DNA from: Gemmatimonadaceae bacterium
Lineage (GTDB): Bacteria > Gemmatimonadota > Gemmatimonadetes > Gemmatimonadales > Gemmatimonadaceae
Reading direction: 5' to 3'
Assembly (NCBI GenBank): GCA_035606695.1
Contig: DATNEW010000027.1
Location: 62,001-126,000, forward strand
Length of the DNA: 64,000 nucleotides
Position numbers and translations under genes: made by a program. The notes beneath the pieces are model-generated. The model saw only the letters and a program-made list of their open reading frames with translations. It had not been told where the DNA came from and did not search any database. Positions 1-8,981 of this stretch are shown piece by piece (the stretch's first letter is position 1; every line of letters starts with the position of its first letter).

Positions 1-441
1 CGAGCGAGCTGGGTCTACGCGCCACGCGGCCGCAACTTCCTGCTCGCGATTCTGCGCCGCGCGCGCGAGACCGGCCAGCTTCGCGTCGTCGGCGATCAGA
101 CCGGCGCGCCGACCTCGGCGGCGGCGATCGCGGCTGCCGTGGTCACGATCCTCGAACGCACCGCCTCACCCAACGACATCTCGGCGCATTCCGGCGTGTA
201 TCACATGACGGCCCGGGGATCGACCACCTGGTTCGACTTTGCGCGCGCGATTCTCGACGGTGCCGGTGTCGGCGCCAACGTCGAATCCATCAGCACGCAC
301 GAATTCGGAGCGGCCGCGGCGCGCCCGCGGTACTCGTTGCTCGACAACACCAAGCTTCAAACGACATTCGGACTCGAGCTGCCTGACTGGCGTGTGCAGC
401 TCGCGGATGTGCTGCGCGAGCTTGGACTCGCCGCAACGTGA
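1..441 (+). CDS. rmlD: dTDP-4-dehydrorhamnose reductase, C-terminal part (cut by left edge)
   Basis: The open frame enters from the left edge and reads RASWVYAPRGRNF, then VVGDQTGAPTSAA, and later WFDFARAIL. These match the C-terminal half of RmlD, including the DQ-G-PT loop typical of this SDR-family enzyme. RmlD makes dTDP-L-rhamnose by NADPH-dependent reduction of dTDP-4-keto-L-rhamnose in the cytoplasm. About 146 codons are present, roughly half the usual 290-300 residues, so the NAD-binding N-terminus lies outside. Its stop overlaps the GTG start of the next gene (GTGA at 438-441). The other rml genes are presumably upstream. Confidence 0.85.
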   Translation, partial: RASWVYAPRGRNFLLAILRRARETGQLRVVGDQTGAPTSAAAIAAAVVTILERTASPNDISAHSGVYHMTARGSTTWFDFARAILDGAGVGANVESISTHEFGAAAARPRYSLLDNTKLQTTFGLELPDWRVQLADVLRELGLAAT

Positions 442-1277
442 CCGTGTCCGGCGCGCGCGACACGAATGCGCCGGCGCCGCTCGCGTTGCGCATTCTCGCC
501 GTCTATCTCGCCGCGACCGTCGTCCCGGCGATTCGTGGCGGCGTACGCGGCGAGGGTGCGTGGCCGTTCGCCGTGGCGCACGTCGTTTTGCTCGCGATCT
601 CGTTGATGCTCATCTCCAGGCGCGCGAACAGCTCCGCCGCGGCGTGGCTTCCGCTGCTGGCGGTGCCCGTGTTGTACGCGTCGCTTCCCACGCTGATCGC
701 CGGGCTCGACGGCCGGATGCACGATGGTGTCGTGCAGGGTTGGGAGGGGGGCGTCTTCGGGCAATCGCCCGCCGCGACACTCGCCGGCCGCTATCCGTAT
801 CGTGGTATTAGCGAGCTCTTACATCTCGCGTACCTGTCCTACTACCCCGTCATCTACCTGCCGCCGCTGCTGCTGTTTCTGCGCGGCCAGCGGCCGGCGT
901 TTGACCGAACCACAGCCGCGCTCGTCACTACCTATGCGGTGTGCTTCGCGGTATTCGTGGTCTTTCCGGTGGAAGGACCGCGCTTCGCGTGGGCGCCGCC
1001 CGCCGGCATTCCAGATGGTCCGGTGCGCCGATTCACCTTGCGTCTTCTCGCGGCAGGCTCGTCGCGCGGTGCTGCCTTTCCGTCGTCCCATGTCGCCGTC
1101 GCGGTGACGCAGGCCGTAGTGGCGCTTCGGTGCCAACGAGCCGTGGGCATCGTGGTGTCGGTCTGCGCCGCGCTCCTTTCGCTCGGCGCGGTGTACGGAG
1201 GGTTCCACTACGGCATCGACGTCCTGGCCGGCGCCGCTGTCGGCCTGCTGATAGGCTCTGGATTCCTATTGCGTTGA
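438..1277 (+). CDS. PAP2-family membrane phosphatase (Aur1/Ipt1-like)
   Basis: This is a 279-residue polytopic membrane protein starting at a GTG that overlaps the stop of rmlD. It carries VFPVEGPRFAW, then AAFPSSHVAVAV, then FHYGIDVLAG, in the order of the three PAP2 phosphatase motifs with both catalytic His residues. The wording of the motifs is closest to the PAP2_3 (inositolphosphotransferase/Aur1-like) branch. Known relatives dephosphorylate lipid pyrophosphates or transfer phosphoalcohol groups at the membrane. Recycling of undecaprenyl pyrophosphate or lipid remodelling would fit a glycan locus, but the substrate cannot be told from sequence. Confidence 0.75.
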   Translation: MTVSGARDTNAPAPLALRILAVYLAATVVPAIRGGVRGEGAWPFAVAHVVLLAISLMLISRRANSSAAAWLPLLAVPVLYASLPTLIAGLDGRMHDGVVQGWEGGVFGQSPAATLAGRYPYRGISELLHLAYLSYYPVIYLPPLLLFLRGQRPAFDRTTAALVTTYAVCFAVFVVFPVEGPRFAWAPPAGIPDGPVRRFTLRLLAAGSSRGAAFPSSHVAVAVTQAVVALRCQRAVGIVVSVCAALLSLGAVYGGFHYGIDVLAGAAVGLLIGSGFLLR

Positions 1278-1342
1278 TCGCTGTGCATTATTCCTAGCTC
1301 GGTCGGCGCACCTTGCTGTAACCTCCTTTGCTTGTTCCTGTT

Positions 1343-3910
1343 ATGACGTTTCGACGACTCGCCGCGCGGCTCGTGCTCGCGGCTCTCATTCTTTTCCATC
1401 CGCTGCATCGGCTGTCGGCCCAAACGCCGACGAAGCCGCCGTCTCCGGCCGACGCCCAGGCCATGCTTCAGAACCGGCCGGATCTCGTCGGAAAGCTTCA
1501 GGCGCAGCTTGCGGCGAGCGGACTCACTCCGGACCAAATCAAAGAGCGCCTGCGCGCCCAGGGTTATCCCGACAGTCTGCTCGACGCCTACATGCCGGGC
1601 GGCAAGGCCGACTCGACAGCCGTGCCGAGCGCTGACGTGTTCGCCGCGATGCGCCTGCTCGGGCTGAGCGATACGACCACGACGGATTCACTGAGTCGCG
1701 TCGCGACCCGACGCCGAAACTTCAAATCGAAGCTGGACTCCGCGTTCATGGACTCGCTGACCCTGGCGGCCCAGAACGACACGATTGCCGATGCGATGCG
1801 CCGCGTGCTGAGGTCGCGCGGGCGAGCGCAAATCGCCGACAGCGGATTTACGGTCTTTGGTCTGAACTTTTTCCATAACCAAACGACGCAGTTCGACGCC
1901 AACACCGCCGGTCCGGTCGATGATAATTACCGGTTTGGCTTGGGCGATCAGTTAGTGCTGATTCTCACCGGCGACGTCGAGACCTCGTATCCGCTCACGG
2001 TGACGCGCGAAGGATTCGTCGTCATTCCGAACGTCGGCCAGGTGCCCGTCGCGAATCTCACCAAGGCGCAGCTCGAGGACGAATTGTACACGCGGCTTGG
2101 TCGCGTGTACTCGGGAATCCGGCGCGGTCCGGACGCGCGGACTCATTTTTCGATCAACGTCAGCAAGGTCGGCACCAATCGCGTCATCGTGACGGGCGAA
2201 GTCACCGAGCCGAACGCGTACCAGGTTTCGCGCGCCGGCTCGGTCATGGATGCGCTATACAAAGCGGGCGGTCCCACCGAAACCGGCTCGCTGCGCAACG
2301 TCATCGTTCGCCGCGGGACGGCAACCGTCGGGACGCTCGACGTGTACGACTATCTCGTCCACGGCGACGCATCACACGACGTACGTCTCGAGAGCGGCGA
2401 CGTCGTGTTCGTGCCGCCGCACGGTCCGCGCGCGCGCGTCGTCGGTGCGGTGCTCCGTCCCGCCACGTATGAGCTCAAGGCGGGCGAGACCATTAGCGAT
2501 CTCGTACAGATGGCGGGTGGCTTCACCGCCACCGCCGATCCGGCGCGCGTTCAGATCGAACGTATACTTCCCCCGAACGAACGCCCGAGCCTGGGCTCGA
2601 GCCGCCGCGTGATCGAGGTGCCGCCGCAGGCGCTCGGACGAAATCCGGCGGCGGAAACGTGGATCGAGGATGGCGACGTCGTGCGCGTCGGTGAAATTCC
2701 CAAGCGTGTCGCCGCGCGGGTCAAGGTCGAAGGGAATGTCTGGAGTCCGGGCGACGTCGGCTTCGTGCCCGGTATGCGGTTGTCGGACGCGCTGCACCGC
2801 GCGGGCGGGCTCAAGCCCGACAGTTATCTCGGAACCGTGCAGATATCGCGGCTTCGCCCCGACTCGACCTACGAGATGCTGACGGCGCAGCTGCGCGATA
2901 CCACCGGTGCGGTCGTCAACGACATCACGCTGGCCGACGGCGATCAGATACGAACGTTCTCGACGCCGGAATTCCGCTCGAAGCGCTACATCAACATCAG
3001 CGGCGCCGTTCGCAAGCCGGGCCGATATCAGTATCGCGAAAACATGACGATGCGCGACGCCGTGCTGCTCGCGGGCGGGCTCGAGGAAGGCGCGTTGCTC
3101 ACGCAGGCCGAAGTCGCGCGAATGCCCGAGAATCGCGCCGGCGGCGTGACGGCGAAAACCACGCGCGTTCCGCTCGACTCGAGCTATCTGTTCGACCGCA
3201 CGGCCGACGGCCGCTACGTTGCTCCGCCCGGAATTCCGGCGCCGGTGGCGCGCGCGCCCGAGGTTCAACTGCAGCCGTATGACGACATCCTCATTCTTCG
3301 CCAGCCCGACTGGGCGCTGCAGCGCACCGTCAGCATCTCGGGCGAAGTGAAGTATCCCGGTCGCTACACACTGCAGAAGAAAACGGAAACGCTGCGCGAG
3401 CTGATCGAACGCGCCGGCGGTCTCACGAAGGACGCGTACGCGAATGGCGTGTCGTTCTATCGGCAACGCGACAGCGTGGGGCGGATCGGTCTGGATCTCG
3501 GTCTCGTGATGCGAGACGCGAATGCACCGGACAATCTGCAATTGGCCGACGGCGACTCGATCATCGTTCCGGTGTTCACCGGCGTGGTGCAGATGAGCGG
3601 CCAGGTCAACTCGCCTGTCGCGGTAGCCTATGTGCCGGGCGCCGATCTCGATTACTACATTCGCGCCGCTGGCGGCGGCACCGCGAAGTCCGACGTCGGT
3701 CGCGCCTACGTCCGCCAGCCGAATGGCAAGGTCGAAAGCCGTAACCGCCACTTTTTGATCTATCATTCGACGCCTCAACCGGAGCCGGGCAGCACTGTGG
3801 TGGTCCCGCTGTCGGCCGGCGATCACAGCTTCGACTATGCCGGCTTCTTCACCGGCCTCGCGTCCGTCCTCTCGGCCGGTATCGGTCTGGCCGCCATTCT
3901 CAGGAGATGA
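1343..3910 (+). CDS. Large Wza-type polysaccharide export protein with six SLBB repeats
   Basis: The protein has about 855 residues. The ATG at 1343 is preferred over an upstream TTG (1328) because it gives a clean signal peptide ending near HRLSAQ. A Poly_export domain (around RFGLGDQLVLILTGDVE) is followed by six SLBB units, each with a G-V-x-x-P start and an AGG core, for example TGEVTEPNAYQV, GAVLRPATYELK, EGNVWSPGDVGF, SGAVRKPGRYQY, SGEVKYPGRYTL and SGQVNSPVAVAY. It ends in a hydrophobic helix (FFTGLASVLSAGIGLAAI) plus RR. Wza has two SLBB units, so this is a much longer periplasmic stack. The predicted role is the outer-membrane or periplasmic conduit for polysaccharide secretion. Confidence 0.85.
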   Translation: MTFRRLAARLVLAALILFHPLHRLSAQTPTKPPSPADAQAMLQNRPDLVGKLQAQLAASGLTPDQIKERLRAQGYPDSLLDAYMPGGKADSTAVPSADVFAAMRLLGLSDTTTTDSLSRVATRRRNFKSKLDSAFMDSLTLAAQNDTIADAMRRVLRSRGRAQIADSGFTVFGLNFFHNQTTQFDANTAGPVDDNYRFGLGDQLVLILTGDVETSYPLTVTREGFVVIPNVGQVPVANLTKAQLEDELYTRLGRVYSGIRRGPDARTHFSINVSKVGTNRVIVTGEVTEPNAYQVSRAGSVMDALYKAGGPTETGSLRNVIVRRGTATVGTLDVYDYLVHGDASHDVRLESGDVVFVPPHGPRARVVGAVLRPATYELKAGETISDLVQMAGGFTATADPARVQIERILPPNERPSLGSSRRVIEVPPQALGRNPAAETWIEDGDVVRVGEIPKRVAARVKVEGNVWSPGDVGFVPGMRLSDALHRAGGLKPDSYLGTVQISRLRPDSTYEMLTAQLRDTTGAVVNDITLADGDQIRTFSTPEFRSKRYINISGAVRKPGRYQYRENMTMRDAVLLAGGLEEGALLTQAEVARMPENRAGGVTAKTTRVPLDSSYLFDRTADGRYVAPPGIPAPVARAPEVQLQPYDDILILRQPDWALQRTVSISGEVKYPGRYTLQKKTETLRELIERAGGLTKDAYANGVSFYRQRDSVGRIGLDLGLVMRDANAPDNLQLADGDSIIVPVFTGVVQMSGQVNSPVAVAYVPGADLDYYIRAAGGGTAKSDVGRAYVRQPNGKVESRNRHFLIYHSTPQPEPGSTVVVPLSAGDHSFDYAGFFTGLASVLSAGIGLAAILRR

Positions 3911-3922
3911 CCGACGCCTAAA

Positions 3923-4984
3923 GTGCCGCGGTATTTGATCGTCCGCATCGCCGGCATCGGCGATGTGGTCATGGCCAGCGCGCTGCTCGCCCGCATTCGC
4001 TCCGAGCAGCCCGCGGCCGAGGTCACGTGGGTCAGCGGTGAAACCGCGGCGCCGCTCGCCGAGATGCTCGAGGGGGTGACGCGCGTCGTCGCCGTGAATG
4101 AACACCGCCTCTTTCGCGGATCGGCGCTTCAGCGGTTCGCCGAATTGATCCGCGCCTGGCGATCGATCGGCTTTGCGCGCTTCACGCGCGTGTTCGTGGT
4201 GCACGTCGACGCGCGATATGCGGCGCTCACGCTGCCGCTCGTCACGTCGCCGCGTGTCATGCTCGATCGGCGCATTGGCCCCGCGATGAACCCCGTGCCC
4301 GGGCGATTCCTCGGCGACGAATACGCCCGTCTATTCGACGAGGCAGAGAACGTTGGACCGATCGCCGGTCACTGGCCGCTCGCGCGGGCGCGGGTCGGCG
4401 TGGCTGCGGGCGACCAAACCGACATCGCGATCGTACCTGGCGGCGCGAAGAACGTACTCCGCGAAAGCGCGCTCCGGCGCTGGCCGATTGAATCGTACGT
4501 CGCACTCACGCGCGAGCTCGTTGCGCGCGGCCGCACCGTGACGCTCGTCGGCAACGGTGACGACGCATGGGTTCGCCCGTATTTCGACGACCTTCCGGTG
4601 GACGATCGCATCGGGCAGCTGACATTGCCGCAAACGCTCTCGCTGCTCGCTGCGGCGCGCGCTGTCGTCTCGCACGACACGGGGCCGATGCATCTCGCGC
4701 GCCTCGTGCGCACGCCGCTCGTCGCACTGTTCGGACCGACACCGCCGTCGCATTTCATCGTGGCGGACGAGCAGACGATCGTGCTGTGGGGCGGTGAGCA
4801 TCTCGCCTGCCGCCCGTGTTACGACGGCCGCGAGTTCGCGCGCTGCAGCAACAACGCGTGCGTCGCGAGCATCACCGTGCCCGCGGTCGTCGACGCGGTT
4901 ATGACGCTCTTGTCGGCGAGCGACGCGTCAGCACGAACACCAGCGCCCACTGCACCCAGAGCAGCTCCATCACGAATGGCGTGA
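3923..4984 (+). CDS. Glycosyltransferase family 9 (heptosyltransferase-like)
   Basis: The protein has 353 residues from a GTG start, 12 nt after the export-protein stop. The N-terminus LIVRIAGIGDVVMASALL and the motif SHDTGPMHLA are hallmarks of GT9 (ADP-heptose:LPS heptosyltransferase family), a GT-B enzyme acting at the inner face of the inner membrane. A late cysteine-rich stretch (CRPCYDGREFARC) is also usual for GT9. Family similarity normally ends near residue 333. The last 20 or so residues are Ala/Pro/Arg-rich and are encoded opposite the end of the convergent ligase gene, so they are probably run-on sequence. The sugar donor is not predictable. Confidence 0.85.
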   Translation: MPRYLIVRIAGIGDVVMASALLARIRSEQPAAEVTWVSGETAAPLAEMLEGVTRVVAVNEHRLFRGSALQRFAELIRAWRSIGFARFTRVFVVHVDARYAALTLPLVTSPRVMLDRRIGPAMNPVPGRFLGDEYARLFDEAENVGPIAGHWPLARARVGVAAGDQTDIAIVPGGAKNVLRESALRRWPIESYVALTRELVARGRTVTLVGNGDDAWVRPYFDDLPVDDRIGQLTLPQTLSLLAAARAVVSHDTGPMHLARLVRTPLVALFGPTPPSHFIVADEQTIVLWGGEHLACRPCYDGREFARCSNNACVASITVPAVVDAVMTLLSASDASARTPAPTAPRAAPSRMA

Positions 4985-6257
4985 GGAGGCTGTTCACGAA
5001 CAGGCTGTGGACGCACACCGCGAAGATGGACGCGGCCACGCCCATCGCGAAGCCGCGCTCGTCGGCCGTCGTCTGCGGGTCGCGCCAGATGCTGCGGCAC
5101 CGCTTGATGATCTGCAGCAGCATCCAACAGTAGACCGCGAGGCCGACCAGGCCCGTCATTGCCGCGATGAACAACAGGCCGCCGTCGCTCGAGTATGACG
5201 CCGCGCCGAATCGTTCGACGCCGTAGGCCCGCTCGAGCACGTAACCAAAGGTGTTGAACCCGACGCCGATGATCGGATGATCGCGCAACGCCTCGAACGC
5301 ATGCAGCCAGCTCACCAGGCGTGCCGCCGCGGACGCGTCGAACTTCAGCTTTCCGTACTGCGCCGCGAATTTCAGCAGGAGCGGCGCGGCGGCAAGCACC
5401 AATACGCCGATCGCGACAACGAGCCGCAGCATGCGCTTCGACAAACCGCGCGCGATGAGCAGCACCGTACTCCCGACGATGAGTCCCAGCGCCGCACTGC
5501 GCGAGAGCGTGAGCACCAGCGCCGTGAACAGCACGAGCAACTTCCAGTGCGCGACCTTGGCGCCCGCGACGAGACGCCCGAGCGCGACGAGAAAGCCGAC
5601 CAGCAGCATGGCGCTCGCGATGTTCGGCTCGAGCACCGTCGACACCAACCGGCGACCTTGAATGTCCCAGTCGTAATACGCGCGCGAATCCGGATAGACC
5701 ATCTGCGCGAATCCCGGCAGAAACGCGGTTTGAAAGATTCCGAATACCGCGAAGAGCAGCAGCATGTGTTCGGCCGCATTCCACACGGCGGTGGCTTCCT
5801 CTCGGCGCACGGTGTTGATGATCGCGACGTACACCGCCGCGTAGAACATCCAGCGCGCGAGATACGCGAGACTCACCACGAGCTCGAACCCCGACAGCCC
5901 GAAGCGCGGAATGGCGAGCACCGCCGACGCGGCACCGACGCACGCGAAGAGCAGTGTCAAAAGCGCCACCGAATCCAGCCGCAGCGAACGCGCACGCAAA
6001 CTAGCGAGACCCGCGACGCCGATGATGCACGCCACGCACAAATCGTTGATCAGGATCGGTGCCTGCCGTTCGCCCGTCGACAACACCGGAATGCGGCCGA
6101 GGTTCGCGATGAACAACATCAGCAGCATGGCCTGAATGATCAGGCTGGGCCTGACCCCGCGAACGACGGTGGCCGGCCCGAAACTCGTCAGCGTTGCGGA
6201 CGCGCGTCGAGACGAGCTCGCAGGCGCCGTCGGAAGCTCAGTTCGCGAGAGCGCCAT
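4899..6257 (-). CDS. O-antigen ligase / polymerase family membrane protein (WaaL/Wzy-like)
   Basis: The protein has 452 residues with about ten hydrophobic segments. A large periplasmic loop carries DHPIIGVGFNTFGYVLE, the Wzy_C signature that contains the catalytic His region of O-antigen ligases. It either polymerises undecaprenyl-linked repeats or ligates glycan to an acceptor in the periplasm. It is the last gene of a three-gene minus-strand operon (export protein, Wzz-like, ligase) and its 5' end overlaps the Wzz-like gene by 20 bp. Its 3' end lies under the tail of the convergent GT9 gene for 86 bp. Choosing between polymerase and ligase is not possible from sequence. Confidence 0.8.
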   Translation of the reverse strand: MALSRTELPTAPASSSRRASATLTSFGPATVVRGVRPSLIIQAMLLMLFIANLGRIPVLSTGERQAPILINDLCVACIIGVAGLASLRARSLRLDSVALLTLLFACVGAASAVLAIPRFGLSGFELVVSLAYLARWMFYAAVYVAIINTVRREEATAVWNAAEHMLLLFAVFGIFQTAFLPGFAQMVYPDSRAYYDWDIQGRRLVSTVLEPNIASAMLLVGFLVALGRLVAGAKVAHWKLLVLFTALVLTLSRSAALGLIVGSTVLLIARGLSKRMLRLVVAIGVLVLAAAPLLLKFAAQYGKLKFDASAAARLVSWLHAFEALRDHPIIGVGFNTFGYVLERAYGVERFGAASYSSDGGLLFIAAMTGLVGLAVYCWMLLQIIKRCRSIWRDPQTTADERGFAMGVAASIFAVCVHSLFVNSLLTPFVMELLWVQWALVFVLTRRSPTRAS

Positions 6258-8280
6258 TGGCGTTTCCGCTCAGCACGATGCCGGCGCACGGCATGTCGAG
6301 ACGTTTGAGCGTTTGCACCGCACCCATGAGCTCCGCGCGATCGATGCGCCGTTCGGGCACCACGAGCACGACGGGCCGCGAGCGCCTGAGCGCCGCGATC
6401 GTCGCCGCCGATCCGAGACTCGGCAGCTGCACGACGACGAGCGAGTGCTCCTGCTCGAGGCGCTCGATCGATGCGTTCACGTCGATAGCGCCATTCCCGC
6501 CGTTGGTGTTGCCGTTCGAGGTGGCGCTCAAGCGCAGCGGCTGCGCCGCAACGTCGAGCGACGAGAGGTCGAGCACCGTCGCCGACATCGAGCGGGCGAG
6601 CGCCGTTTGTGCGATCTGCCGCGCCACCGGCTCCGCGCGCGCGCGCGGATCGATCGGCAATACGAGAATCGTCTGCGCCGTGTCGGTACCGATGAAGAGC
6701 GGAATCGCCGAATCGAACCGCAGCGCCGGAAAGCCCGTCGTCTGTTCGACCTGACGCGGATCCTGCATCCAGCGTCCGAGCAAGCCGAGAAGAAGTGCTG
6801 CCACGAGACCGGCGCCAAGACCGCCGCCGATCCCGAATCCCGCCGTCTTTACCGGGTCCGGGAACGCCGGCTTGCGCGGCACCGTCGCGACGTCGAGCGC
6901 ACGCACGTCGCCGCCTTCCTCGATCGCCGCGAGTCGCGCGCCGACGAGCTGCGCTTGAATGCCGGCGTAGATCGTTCCGAGACGCAACACGTCGCGCTGC
7001 AACCGCAGGCCCGACTGCGACACCGCGGGCAGTCCGGCGATCTTCTGCGTGAGTCCATCCAGCTCGGTCTGGTAGTCCGCTTCCTGCCGCTCGAGCGACG
7101 TGGCATACGTCTGCGCCATCGCCACCATCTGCCCTTCGAGACTCTTGCTGCTCTGCGTGAGCGCAATGACTTCGGGATCTTTTTCGGTGCGGCTCTCGAG
7201 CAGCTTGTAGCGGTCGGTCTCGACCTGCGTCAGTTGGCTGAGCAACTCGTTCACGCCGGCGCTTTTCAAGAACGCGGGATAGGCGCCGAGATCACGTGGG
7301 CGAATGGTGCCGCTCTTCACCTGCTGCATCAACTGCTTGATGGCGCCGTCCTCGACGCGGATCTCGGTGAGCGCGCCGCGAAGTTGCACGGCGCGTTCGA
7401 GCTCGAGCTTGCCGACGACCTGCGGGTCGATCACACCGCTCGCTTCCTGCTGCCGGCGCAGCGCCTGCTCTGCCGCCGCGAGCTCGCGCGACGCGCTATC
7501 CGCTTTCGCCTCGAGAAACTCGACGCGATGCTGATTGACTCCGCGATCCGTCGTCGTGCGGCGCGCGAGATAGATGGCGACGAGCGCGTTCGGAACCGCC
7601 GCGGCGCTGATCGAGTCGTCGCCCTGATAGCCGATCTTGGCGACTTCACCGCCCGCCTTGTCGATCGACAGATGCTTCGTGAGCCGCGCGATCGCATCCT
7701 CGTGATCGCGAAACTCGAGCTGGAGCGAGGGGGCGGTGACTCCCGGCATCAACGTCACCTGACCGATGGCGAGCTTGCCCGGCACCCCCGGCATGAGCTT
7801 CGCGCTGTCGCCTTTCGTCACGGCGAGATAGCTGCCATCGCCCGCGCGCGTGAACGTGTACTTCCGCGGCGCAAACGAGGGCGCGAGCGCGTAGGACGCA
7901 ACGAGCCGATTGGTCGGTGTGCCACGGGGCTCGACGACGCGCGCCTGAAGCAGCAGCGAATCGACCACGCGCCCCGCGACGGCGCGGCTGTCGAGAATCG
8001 CGATCTCCGTTTCGATCGGCGACTTGAGCGCCCCGGACAACATGCCGCCCGCGTCACTCAGGCCGCCGCTCAAGCGCGACAGCACGGATGCGCCCGCGTC
8101 GCCGCCGGTTTTCAGCACGAGACTCGCTTCGCCGCCGAACTTCGGCGGCGCGAAGACGATGACGGCGACGGCGGCCAGCGCGCCCAGCACCACGAAGAGC
8201 ACGATGGCCTGCCAGCCGCGTCGCAGCGCGCGACCGACGTCGGCAAGATCGATCGTGTCGGCGGCGGTCGTTGCGCTCAT
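6238..8280 (-). CDS. Wzz/GumC-type polysaccharide co-polymerase fused to a degenerate BY-kinase-like domain
   Basis: The protein has 680 residues. The first membrane helix is near residues 26-46 (AIVLFVVLGALAAVAVIVF). A long periplasmic coiled-coil region follows (for example EFLEAKADSASRELAAAEQ), then the second helix (FGIGGGLGAGLVAALLLGLL) preceded by the usual Pro-rich stretch. The cytoplasmic tail of about 190 residues has the overall layout of a CpsD/Wzc P-loop kinase (SLVVVQLPSL, then RPVVLVVPERRIDRAELMGA). I find no Walker A GxxxxGKS/T and no C-terminal tyrosine cluster. It therefore probably controls chain length without autokinase activity. The stop overlaps the next gene and the start overlaps the export-protein gene by four bases. 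Confidence 0.85.
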   Translation of the reverse strand: MSATTAADTIDLADVGRALRRGWQAIVLFVVLGALAAVAVIVFAPPKFGGEASLVLKTGGDAGASVLSRLSGGLSDAGGMLSGALKSPIETEIAILDSRAVAGRVVDSLLLQARVVEPRGTPTNRLVASYALAPSFAPRKYTFTRAGDGSYLAVTKGDSAKLMPGVPGKLAIGQVTLMPGVTAPSLQLEFRDHEDAIARLTKHLSIDKAGGEVAKIGYQGDDSISAAAVPNALVAIYLARRTTTDRGVNQHRVEFLEAKADSASRELAAAEQALRRQQEASGVIDPQVVGKLELERAVQLRGALTEIRVEDGAIKQLMQQVKSGTIRPRDLGAYPAFLKSAGVNELLSQLTQVETDRYKLLESRTEKDPEVIALTQSSKSLEGQMVAMAQTYATSLERQEADYQTELDGLTQKIAGLPAVSQSGLRLQRDVLRLGTIYAGIQAQLVGARLAAIEEGGDVRALDVATVPRKPAFPDPVKTAGFGIGGGLGAGLVAALLLGLLGRWMQDPRQVEQTTGFPALRFDSAIPLFIGTDTAQTILVLPIDPRARAEPVARQIAQTALARSMSATVLDLSSLDVAAQPLRLSATSNGNTNGGNGAIDVNASIERLEQEHSLVVVQLPSLGSAATIAALRRSRPVVLVVPERRIDRAELMGAVQTLKRLDMPCAGIVLSGNANGALAN

Positions 8281-8936
8281 CGGCGCGCCGCGATGACGAG
8301 TGACGAAACGACGGTGAGCAGGCTCAGTACCGAGATGAGATTTTGTTTGATCCAGCTCTTTCGGCCGACGACGACCTGGTCGCCCGAGTAGAGGTCGGAC
8401 TTCGTGGAGAAATCACTCTGCCAATCGACCACGCGTGTTGCCTTGCCGTCACGAATGACCGTGACCGCATTCTCGTCTCCATCCGAAGCGACTCCGCCGG
8501 CGCGCGCGATCACGTCGCGCAGCGTCGTCGTCACGTCGACGAAGTAGATGTTCGGGCGATTCACCGCGCCGTTCACGGCGATGCGCCGAAGTACGATCAG
8601 GTCGATCGGCGAATCGTGAAAAAACTCCGCGAAGCGGCCGCGCACAGTATCCCGAAACGCGGCGATGCTCATTGACGACGCGTTGACGACGCCAATCTTC
8701 GGCAAGAGCACCTGGCCGCGCTCATCAACCGTGACGGTGTCGCTGAGCTTGGGCTCGCGCCACACGTGGAGCCACACCCGGTCGCCCGGCTGCACGAGCG
8801 CGTTCGCCGCGCGGCGAACTGCCGCGGAAACGGAGTCGCCTTGTTGAGCCGGCTGCTGCGCACCCAGCGGTGCGGGATGGGCGGCACTGCCCATAGCCAG
8901 GGTGGCTATGACCAAGACAGTTAACACTTTATGCAT
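8277..8936 (-). CDS. Polysaccharide export protein (Wza/GumB-like)
   Basis: The protein has 219 residues with a signal peptide (MHKVLTVLVIATLAMGSAAH, cleavage near GAQ). The Poly_export domain begins at QPGDRVWLHVWREPKLSDTV and is followed by one SLBB unit (AVNGAVNRPNIYFVDV, ARAGGVASDG). A C-terminal hydrophobic helix ending in AARR follows. No lipobox Cys is visible, unlike E. coli Wza. It probably forms the outer-membrane or periplasmic export channel. It is the first gene of the minus-strand operon with the Wzz-like and ligase-like genes, the standard partner set of a Wzy-dependent exporter. Confidence 0.85.
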   Translation of the reverse strand: MHKVLTVLVIATLAMGSAAHPAPLGAQQPAQQGDSVSAAVRRAANALVQPGDRVWLHVWREPKLSDTVTVDERGQVLLPKIGVVNASSMSIAAFRDTVRGRFAEFFHDSPIDLIVLRRIAVNGAVNRPNIYFVDVTTTLRDVIARAGGVASDGDENAVTVIRDGKATRVVDWQSDFSTKSDLYSGDQVVVGRKSWIKQNLISVLSLLTVVSSLVIAARR

Positions 8937-8945
8937 TCGTGCCCG

Positions 8946-8975
8946 TTGTCTGCACGTTCATAGGTCAAGTAGAAT
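8946..8975 (+). promoter_or_regulatory. Candidate sigma70-type promoter for the 8982 glycosyltransferase
   Basis: In the 45-bp gap between two divergent genes, TTGTCT (8946-8951) and TAGAAT (8970-8975) are separated by 18 nt. A start about seven bases after the -10 box would fall on the GTG start codon at 8982, which predicts a leaderless or nearly leaderless transcript. Four of six -35 positions and five of six -10 positions match consensus. This is an inference from spacing and sequence only. Confidence 0.4.
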
Positions 8976-8981
8976 AGCTCT

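Noticed and set aside
2372-4204. 610-residue minus-strand open frame opposite the SLBB export protein
   Set aside because: Composition is Arg/His/Ala-rich with no domain, and the plus strand holds a full SLBB protein and GT9 gene.
6136-8391. 751-residue plus-strand open frame opposite the Wzz-like gene
   Set aside because: It is an antisense shadow in GC-rich DNA, with no motif and biased Arg-rich composition.
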